Of a DNA stretch of 8,610 nt, positions 1-5,267 are shown in pieces; the stretch's first letter is position 1; each line of letters starts with the position of its first letter. The notes beneath the pieces were generated by a model that had not been told where the DNA came from, did no database searches, and saw only the letters and a program-made list of their open reading frames with translations. The position numbers and the translations under genes are program-made. Source of the DNA: Pseudomonadota bacterium (lineage in GTDB: Bacteria; Myxococcota; Myxococcia; Myxococcales; Myxococcaceae); contig JAFAAN010000050.1 of assembly GCA_023426545.1 (NCBI GenBank), positions 1 through 8,610 of the forward strand, written 5' to 3'.

Positions 1-1058
1 GGCCTGACGGGCGGCTTGCGTGGGTGCGAACCGGGAGGACGCAGCAACGGGTGGGTGACGTGGAGTGGAAGGACGGGGCCTTCCGCGCCCATGGCTTCGA
101 GCTGGGCCGCTTCTATGACGGGCGCACGGGCGTTTTCCGCCTGCTGAACGGCGAACTGCGGGAGGAGAGCGGACTCCCTCTGGCGGACGTCCACGACGAT
201 GCAGACGTCATCAGTCGCACGCTGGATGGGGCGGAAGAAGCCTTCGTCGGGCTCGCCCTCGCGGTGGGGAAGTTCTTCTCGACGTCGCCAGCGGACAACC
301 TTGCGGCACTCCGGGAGCTGCCCGCCGCTGTGGTGGCGTTGCTGGAGTCGTCCCCCGAGTACCTGGAGCGCTTCCGGTACATGACCAGGGGCGAGCAGGT
401 GCAAGCTGTCTCCAAGCTGGTGACGAACCTCATCGCCACATGGGGGACGGTGTCAGCCGCGACGCGCACGTTGGAGGGGGCAGCCCTCGCCACGGCGGAA
501 GTGCCAGTGCTCGCGTTGTCCGCCAGAGGGGTGCTCGCCATGGAGAGCGCGGCGGTGCCGGTGGGGCGTGCCGCTGCGGTGCTGAGCGGCGGACCTGGAG
601 CCGCCATCATCCTTCAGCGGGCGAGCACGGCAGCGAAGCAAGGTGGACCGTCGAAGGGGCCTGGACAATGGGGACCTGCGAAAGAGTCCATGTCGCCCCG
701 AGCGCGGCGCTACCAGGAACAGGTTACAGGCCGCACGGCGGACGAGGCATACTGGGTCGGAGGTGTCGGCAGGGACAGCGGAGGCGTGAAGTTCGATGGG
801 TACGAGAAGGGCGTGCTGCTGGAGGCGAAGGGGCCGGGCTATGCCAAGTTCTTCGAGGGGCTCGACCCGAAACGTTGGTTCAATAACTCAGGTGCGAAGG
901 CGCTTGTCGAGCAGGCCGATAGGCAATTTCGAGCTGCCAAAGGAGTAAAAATCCGGTGGCACGTTGCAGAAGAGAAAGCTGCCAGCGCGATTCGGAAGCT
1001 ACTGAGGGATAACGAGATTGAAGGTATTGAGGTCGTCTTCACACCTCCACTGCCTTGA
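1..1058 (+). CDS. Polymorphic toxin with C-terminal Tox-REase-5 nuclease domain (5'-partial)
   Basis: Probable interbacterial nuclease toxin. The frame is open to the left window edge, so the true start and any signal peptide are upstream; the GTG at 24 is only the first start codon inside the window, and residues here are numbered from it. Residues 1-150 are an unrecognised region. About 152-200 is Ala/Gly/Val-rich and hydrophobic, possibly membrane-associated or part of the delivery region. A Gly/Pro linker (207-218) precedes the toxin domain at about 223-344. That domain shows the Tox-REase-5 pattern: YQEQVTGR near 230, KFDGY with D258, LLEAKGPGY with E267 and K269 (the D...E-x-K nuclease core), then RWHVAEE and a C-terminal IEVVFTPP. 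DNA cleavage is the expected activity of this fold, not demonstrated here. The immunity gene follows at once. The last 190 bases or so are poorer in G+C than the upstream part. Domain call is strong; delivery route is unknown. Confidence 0.85.
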   Translation, partial: PDGRLAWVRTGRTQQRVGDVEWKDGAFRAHGFELGRFYDGRTGVFRLLNGELREESGLPLADVHDDADVISRTLDGAEEAFVGLALAVGKFFSTSPADNLAALRELPAAVVALLESSPEYLERFRYMTRGEQVQAVSKLVTNLIATWGTVSAATRTLEGAALATAEVPVLALSARGVLAMESAAVPVGRAAAVLSGGPGAAIILQRASTAAKQGGPSKGPGQWGPAKESMSPRARRYQEQVTGRTADEAYWVGGVGRDSGGVKFDGYEKGVLLEAKGPGYAKFFEGLDPKRWFNNSGAKALVEQADRQFRAAKGVKIRWHVAEEKAASAIRKLLRDNEIEGIEVVFTPPLP

Positions 1059-1069
1059 AGGTGAGAGCC

Positions 1070-1795
1070 GTGAGTGAAACCTATTACACTGGTGGATACT
1101 GGGGGCCGCGAAGGGAAGGCCCCGAAGACTGCGCACACCGGTTGGAGAGTTTTCTCAAGGGTCTCTCTGCCGCTGATTCGTCCTTGGCGCATTGGTACGA
1201 AACGGCAAGGTCGCTGAACGCGTCGTTGAAGCGTCCACTTCGGCCAGTTCATGACGAGCTGATTCGGTTCATCCAGAAGAGTAGGGACCCTGTATTCGAA
1301 GACATCGGGTTCAGTATCGGTGGATGGAACGGCGAGGCCAAGGCCCACGAGGATTGCGGATTCCTGATCAGGTGCGGGAGCTACGATGCTCGGACGGTGA
1401 ATCGATGCGTGTTCAATCTGCCCCGCCCCGGAACCAATGCGGCCCGCGTTTTGAACGCGGCCGTCTTGTCGAACATGTTGCGAGAAACCGCTGCTGCATG
1501 GGAGCCTGATTGGGGAGTGGCGATGTCGCACGAACACCGCGACAAGGTCGAAGTTGGACATGTCCCGAGGTCGCCATACGTCGGATGGGTGACGTACCTT
1601 GCCCGTCATCGGGGGACGGTGCCGCCGCTTCCCGCGCCAGTGCGCATCGAACCTGTGGAGGGCAAGGGCACCCTCATCGTCCTCACTCCCGAGCGCTTCA
1701 CCGCCAGCAACCCGGAGCATGTGGCGCTGGCTGAGCGGGTGAGGGAGTTGCTGGACCGAGCGGGGTTGTTGAAGCCGCTCTCGGTCCAACCGTAG
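1070..1795 (+). CDS. Imm52-family immunity protein
   Basis: Likely cytoplasmic antidote that binds and blocks the upstream Tox-REase-5 nuclease. The 241-residue protein begins with MSETYYTGGYWGPRREG, a start typical of Imm52-type proteins, followed by a helical region with conserved-looking Trp, Tyr and His residues (HWYETA near 41) and GWNGEA near 85. I chose GTG 1070 because AAGGTGAG (1058-1065) gives a Shine-Dalgarno core, AGGTGA, five bases upstream. A TTG at 1055 in the same frame would overlap the toxin stop by four bases and is the alternative. No signal peptide or membrane segment is visible, fitting a cytoplasmic role. The gene lies 11 nt after the toxin and is surely co-transcribed. 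Its first two thirds are about 50% G+C by hand count at 1261-1320, rising to about 70% near the 3' end. Family recognised from memory of the pattern; the pairing with Tox-REase-5 supports it. Confidence 0.8.
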   Translation: MSETYYTGGYWGPRREGPEDCAHRLESFLKGLSAADSSLAHWYETARSLNASLKRPLRPVHDELIRFIQKSRDPVFEDIGFSIGGWNGEAKAHEDCGFLIRCGSYDARTVNRCVFNLPRPGTNAARVLNAAVLSNMLRETAAAWEPDWGVAMSHEHRDKVEVGHVPRSPYVGWVTYLARHRGTVPPLPAPVRIEPVEGKGTLIVLTPERFTASNPEHVALAERVRELLDRAGLLKPLSVQP

Positions 1796-1798
1796 GAA

Positions 1799-1841
1799 CG
1801 ACGAGGGGGCCGAGCGACAGGTAGCTCGGCCTCCCTCGTCG
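1799..1841 (+). terminator. Bulged 17-bp hairpin after the toxin/immunity unit
   Basis: Bases 1799-1815 pair with 1824-1841: nine pairs, one bulged base (T1832), then eight pairs, around an 8-nt loop (gacaggta). It starts 3 nt after the immunity stop codon. There is no T-run after it on the plus strand, so it departs from a textbook intrinsic terminator. By position it most likely ends transcription of the toxin/immunity operon or protects its 3' end. Confidence 0.6.
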
Positions 1842-2105
1842 CAGGTTGAAGACGGTCTCCGTCATGCCCCGCCATGTTGCACGTATGTCGCAGGACACTG
1901 CGGAACGGGCCGGAACAGGGCGGGACACCAGGGGACGCGGCGGGACATCGAAGTTGAGTCGTTCCGGGCGGTTACGAGGTAAGGGCGCGATTCTGCTGGG
2001 AGTTTCGCACCGTCCGGAGCGGGTTCGATCCCCGGCTCGTGCATGGACTCTGGGCGCATACCGGAGGAGGCTTGGGGCGGACACCCGGTTTCCGGTAGGG
2101 CCTTC
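1842..2105. other. Non-coding gap upstream of the pirin gene
   Basis: No convincing gene is present between the immunity-gene hairpin and the pirin start. Short reading frames on both strands here have low-complexity, Arg-rich translations and no recognisable domain. The gap holds a small inverted repeat (GACGG-tct-CCGTC, 1851-1863), the phased decamer array (1891-1950) and a tRNA T-arm-like motif (about 2019-2035). GGAGGAGG at 2063-2070 resembles a Shine-Dalgarno sequence but has no start codon at a useful distance. I could not identify a confident promoter. Confidence 0.5.
1891..1950. repeat. Six phased 10-bp repeats, consensus cGGRACrsnn
   Basis: Six consecutive 10-base blocks share a GGRAC-like core: caggacactg, cggaacgggc, cggaacaggg, cgggacacca, ggggacgcgg and cgggacatcg. 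Bases 3, 5 and 6 of the unit (G, A, C) are invariant; the rest vary. The 10-base period places one core per DNA helical turn on one face of the helix. On the minus strand the core reads GTYCC. The array lies in the non-coding gap between the immunity gene and the pirin gene, 156 bases before the pirin start. It could be a multi-site protein binding region or a decayed tandem repeat; no function can be assigned. Confidence 0.55.
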
Positions 2106-3062
2106 ATGACCTTCACGTCGCGCCGCAGCTTCCTCTACCAATCGGGCCTCATCGTCGCCGCCTCGGTTGCCGGCTGTCGGCGCTCGGAGGCTCAAGCGGT
2201 CATCTTGAAGTCTCACCGTGGCGTGGTGCGGACGCTCGAAGGTGTTCCCGCCACGGATGGCGCGGGGGTTCGACTGACGCGGGTCATTGGACAGTCCGCG
2301 CTGCGGAACCTCGACCCGTTCCTCATGCTCGATCGCTTCCACTCGGACGACCCGGGTGCCTACATCAACGGCTTTCCCAATCATCCCCACCGGGGCTTCG
2401 AGACCGTCACGGTCATGCTCGACGGCCGGATGCGCCACCGGGACAGTCGTGGCAACAGTGGGCTCATCGCGGGAGGTGGCTCGCAGTGGATGACCGCCGG
2501 GCGCGGCATCATCCACTCGGAGATGCCCGAGCAGGTGCAGGGCCTCATGTCAGGCTTCCAGCTCTGGCTCAACCTGCCCGCGAAGGAGAAGATGTGTTCG
2601 CCGGCCTATCAGGACCATACGCCTGACCAGCTCGCGGAGGAGCGGCTGACGCCGTCCGGAAGCCGCGCGCGCGTCATCGCGGGCCACATGAACGGACTTC
2701 GAGGCCCCGTGCGTGAGCGGCCCACGGAGCCGCTCCTGCTGACCCTCGCGCTGGAGGATGACCGACCCTTCGAGCTCGATACGCCAACGGACCACACTGC
2801 CTTCGCCTTCGTGTCCTCTGGGGAAGTCGACCTGGGGCCGGAGGACGCGGCGAAGCCGGTGGGGGAGGGCTGGCTGGCGCTGCTCGGCCCGGGCAGCCGG
2901 CTCCGCGTGCGCGCGAGGAACCGGCGGAGCGAGCTGCTCATCGCCGCGGCTCGGCCTCTTCGCGAGCCCATCGTCCAATACGGCCCCTTCGTGATGAATA
3001 CCCGCGAGGAAATCCAGCAAGCCTTCGAGGATTATCGCGCGGGCGTGCTCGACCGGGGCTGA
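2106..3062 (+). CDS. Pirin-family protein with Tat lipoprotein signal
   Basis: Bicupin protein of the pirin/quercetinase (YhhW) family, 318 residues. The metal-binding signature is complete: H93 and H95 in FPNHPHRGFET, then H137 and E139 in WMTAGRGIIHSEMPE. These match the iron ligands of pirin. A second cupin (Pirin_C type) covers about 205-290. The N terminus, MTFTSRRSFLYQSG, is a clean twin-arginine motif (R6, R7), followed by a hydrophobic stretch and a lipobox ending SVAGC (C24). The product is therefore predicted to be folded in the cytoplasm, exported by Tat and lipid-anchored; pirins are usually cytoplasmic. ATG 2106 places the twin arginines at the usual distance. An in-frame ATG at 2043 would add 21 residues before them and is less likely. 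The Shine-Dalgarno (GTAGGG, 2095-2100) is weak. Likely dioxygenase-like or redox activity; substrate unknown. It ends 6 bases from the convergent recQ. Confidence 0.88.
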   Translation: MTFTSRRSFLYQSGLIVAASVAGCRRSEAQAVILKSHRGVVRTLEGVPATDGAGVRLTRVIGQSALRNLDPFLMLDRFHSDDPGAYINGFPNHPHRGFETVTVMLDGRMRHRDSRGNSGLIAGGGSQWMTAGRGIIHSEMPEQVQGLMSGFQLWLNLPAKEKMCSPAYQDHTPDQLAEERLTPSGSRARVIAGHMNGLRGPVRERPTEPLLLTLALEDDRPFELDTPTDHTAFAFVSSGEVDLGPEDAAKPVGEGWLALLGPGSRLRVRARNRRSELLIAAARPLREPIVQYGPFVMNTREEIQQAFEDYRAGVLDRG

Positions 3063-3075
3063 GCGCGCTCAAGCC
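3057..3075. terminator. Compact inverted repeat across the pirin and recQ stop codons
   Basis: GGCTGAG (3057-3063) pairs with CTC-a-AGCC (3068-3075) around a cgcg loop, with one bulged A. The core GAGCGCGCTC is a perfect palindrome. It contains the stop codons of both convergent genes, which have only 6 bases between them, so it is the only local candidate for a bidirectional terminator. There is no T-run on either side and the stem is short, so this is tentative. Confidence 0.3.
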
Positions 3076-5021
3076 ACCGTCTGGCCGCAATAGCCCAGCA
3101 CGTCGGCGAAGGGCCAGGCGTCCAGGGCTCCGAACAGCGCGTGTCCCCCGAGCTTCGCTCGCGTGAGCGCGGGGCTGCTCAGCCCGCAGAGGAACCTCGC
3201 GGCCTGTCTGGGATGGCCCAGGGCATCGGGGTGCTTCGCCACCAGGGCCCGGAAGGCGGCAACGTCGAGGCTCGCGGGCAGCGTGGGCCTCGGGCGGGTG
3301 GAGGGGAGCACCTGGGGCGCTCCGGTCCGGCAGAACGTGCAATGCCCGCATGGCTGCGCTCTCCGCTGACCGAAGTGCGCGACCAGCGCGTTGCTCTGAC
3401 ACCCCGCGTAAGTGACGAGCGCGAGTACGTCGTGCACGCGCGCGACTTCCTGGGCCTCGCGCTGTTGGAAGCGGCGTTCGAGGAGCGAGGCGAGAGCCTT
3501 CACGTCCTCGTGGGGCCTCAGCCGGGTGTAGCGCTGACGGGGCTCGGTGGCCTGCAACTGCACCAGTTCCTGCTCCTGGAGGTATTCGAGGGCTCGGACC
3601 ACACGCTCCTGTGGCTGCCGGAGGGCATCCGCAACGGCGGCAGGTTCGAGCGAGTACCAGGTCCGCCCCTTCTTCGCGGCCGCGAAGACATCGCGGAGGA
3701 ACTGTGCCCGCTCCCCTTGAAAGCGGCTGACGAGCGCATCAAGCGCAACGCGCGGCTGCACCTTGTAGCCCAGGAAGTACGGGGTGCCCTGCCGAAGGAC
3801 GCCTTCGAGCTCCAGGTACGTCAGGGCCGTGCGCAGTACGAGGAGCCGCACATCGTGATGACTGGACAGAGCGAAGAGGTTGACGCTCAGCTCGGGGCCC
3901 ATGTCGAGCAACTCCGTGACGAGGCCCTGGAGTGCTTCGGTCGTCGGCGTGTCGCCGTGTGCGAAGTTCTCAAGCGTCGGCACGTCGTCCGGACAGGCGA
4001 ACAGCTCCACCACCGAGGGGGCTCCGTCGCGGCCCGCCCGGCCGATTTCCTGGCTGTAGCTCTCCAACCCCTTGGGCAGGTTGTAGTGATACACGGCCCG
4101 CACATCCGCTTTGTCGATGCCCATCCCAAAGGCGATGGTCGCCACGACAATTCCATTCGTGGAGGCCATCCACCGCTCCTGCACCTGTGTGCGGACCTCG
4201 GGCTCCAGGCCGGCATGGTAGGCGCTGGCGGGAAGTCCCTCGGCGGCGAGAAACGCAGCCACGCGCTCGGCGGTCTTCTGCAGCGTGACGTAGACGATGG
4301 TGGGCCCGGGTGGACGGGAGCTCAGCCGTTCGAGGAGCACGGAGTCCCGGACCTCGGCGTGGACTGGCGTGGTCTCCAGCGTGAGGTTCTTCCGGTAGAA
4401 GCCCGTGATGACCGCGTTCTCCTCCGGGATGCCAAAGCCCTGGCAGATGTCTCGCACGACGGAGGGCGTCGCCGTGGCGGTGAGCGCGAGGATGCGTTCG
4501 GCCGATAGCTCACGCGCCGCCTTCGCCAGCTTGAGGTAGTCCGGCCGGAAGTTGTGTCCCCATTCCGAGACGCAATGCGCTTCATCGATTGCAAACAGCG
4601 AGATACGCAGCTCGCGGAGCAGGGCCAGGAAGCGCTCGTTGTTGAAGCGCTCGGGCGCGACGTACAGCAGCTTGAGCGAGCCGTCGCGCAGCGCTTGCTT
4701 CACCTCACGTGCGTCATCCGCCGACTGTGAGGCATCGAGCTTCGCGGCCCGGATGCCCTGGCGCTCCAGCGCGTCGATCTGATCCTTCATCAGCGCAATC
4801 AGTGGCGAGACGACCACGGTGATGCCCTCGAGCACCAACGCCGGAAGCTGATAGCAGAGGGACTTTCCGCCCCCCGTGGGGAAGACCGCGAGTGCCGCGG
4901 CTCGCGGGCCCAGGAGGGCCTCGATGACCTCGCGCTGGCCGGGCCGGAAGTCTGTCAGTCCGAAGCGTTCGCGAAGCAGGGTGGCGAGGCGGTGGTCCCG
5001 AGCGGCTTCGTCCCTTGGCAT
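3069..5021 (-). CDS. recQ: RecQ-family ATP-dependent DNA helicase, C-terminal zinc-cluster variant
   Basis: Superfamily 2 DNA helicase of 650 residues, expected to unwind DNA 3'-5' in recombinational repair and at stalled forks. Motif 0 is FRPGQREVI (Q29), Walker A is TGGGKS (49-54), DEAH is 146-149 and motif III is TATATP (181-186). The second RecA domain has YHAG (268-271), GMGIDK (299-304) and motif VI QEIGRAGRDG (324-333). After the core comes a winged-helix-like region (about 370-510). The four-cysteine zinc cluster lies at C541, C558, C561 and C564. In E. coli RecQ this cluster directly follows the helicase core and precedes the winged helix, so the order here differs. Instead of a recognisable HRDC domain there is a short C-terminal domain (about 584-650). 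The ATG is preceded by AGGAGG (5033-5028) at a spacing of six. The gene starts 14 nt after the stop of a LysR remnant on the same strand. Confidence 0.93.
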   Translation of the reverse strand: MPRDEAARDHRLATLLRERFGLTDFRPGQREVIEALLGPRAAALAVFPTGGGKSLCYQLPALVLEGITVVVSPLIALMKDQIDALERQGIRAAKLDASQSADDAREVKQALRDGSLKLLYVAPERFNNERFLALLRELRISLFAIDEAHCVSEWGHNFRPDYLKLAKAARELSAERILALTATATPSVVRDICQGFGIPEENAVITGFYRKNLTLETTPVHAEVRDSVLLERLSSRPPGPTIVYVTLQKTAERVAAFLAAEGLPASAYHAGLEPEVRTQVQERWMASTNGIVVATIAFGMGIDKADVRAVYHYNLPKGLESYSQEIGRAGRDGAPSVVELFACPDDVPTLENFAHGDTPTTEALQGLVTELLDMGPELSVNLFALSSHHDVRLLVLRTALTYLELEGVLRQGTPYFLGYKVQPRVALDALVSRFQGERAQFLRDVFAAAKKGRTWYSLEPAAVADALRQPQERVVRALEYLQEQELVQLQATEPRQRYTRLRPHEDVKALASLLERRFQQREAQEVARVHDVLALVTYAGCQSNALVAHFGQRRAQPCGHCTFCRTGAPQVLPSTRPRPTLPASLDVAAFRALVAKHPDALGHPRQAARFLCGLSSPALTRAKLGGHALFGALDAWPFADVLGYCGQTVA

Positions 5022-5035
5022 TCAGCTCCTCCTGT

Positions 5036-5167
5036 TCACCTGGGGAAGAGCGTAACCACGAAGTCCAGGAATAGGCGAACGCGAGAGGGCAGGGGCTTGC
5101 CGCGCGGGTACACGACGTGAATGGGGCGCTCCTCACCCAGCCGCTCTTTGGAGCCAGATGGGCTCGG
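5036..5167 (-). pseudogene. C-terminal remnant of a LysR-type regulator
   Basis: Reading leftward from a stop codon at 5170-5168 to a TGA at 5038-5036 gives about 43 codons. Their end contains ERPIHVVYPRGKPLP and SRVRLFLDFVVTLFPR, which is the standard C-terminal tail of the LysR substrate-binding domain (P-I-H-x-V-Y-P, then the R-V-R-x-F-x-D-F helix). A complete LysR protein needs about 300 residues; the helix-turn-helix and most of the effector domain are missing, and the frame is closed upstream. A different minus frame at about 5232-5180 reads VLRVIPGRADRS, which weakly resembles the preceding LysR segment and may mean a frameshift as well as a deletion. The remnant points away from the amidase gene, the usual layout for a LysR regulator and its divergent target, and its stop is 14 nt before recQ. 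Confidence 0.7.
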
Positions 5168-5267
5168 TCATGGCTCGGGCGCGGGGAACGGTCGGCGCGG
5201 CCAGGAATGACGCGCAAGACGTCATCGCTCATGCGGTCCCGGCTGCTCGGAGATAGGCTGCCGCGCC

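Noticed and set aside
839..1789. Minus-strand frame of 316 codons opposite the immunity gene
   Set aside because: The plus strand carries a recognisable toxin tip and immunity protein in operon spacing; the antisense translation shows no family features.
1972..2043. Possible intact tRNA gene ending in gttcgatccccggctcgtgca
   Set aside because: Only the T-arm is convincing. The acceptor strands pair at about five of seven positions, no D-arm or 5-bp anticodon stem can be drawn, and no CCA is encoded.
2043..2105. Upstream ATG at 2043 as the pirin start
   Set aside because: It would place 21 extra residues before the twin-arginine motif and lacks a suitable ribosome binding site; ATG 2106 gives a standard Tat leader.
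1846..2109. Plus-strand open frame of 87 codons and overlapping minus-strand frames in the gap before the pirin gene
   Set aside because: The translations are Arg-rich and low-complexity with no domain, lack a good ribosome binding site, and cross the decamer repeat array. They look like chance frames in high-G+C DNA.
3141..4508. Long plus-strand frame of 455 codons opposite recQ
   Set aside because: It is antisense to a well-conserved helicase with all motifs intact; its translation has no recognisable domain and reflects third-position G+C bias.
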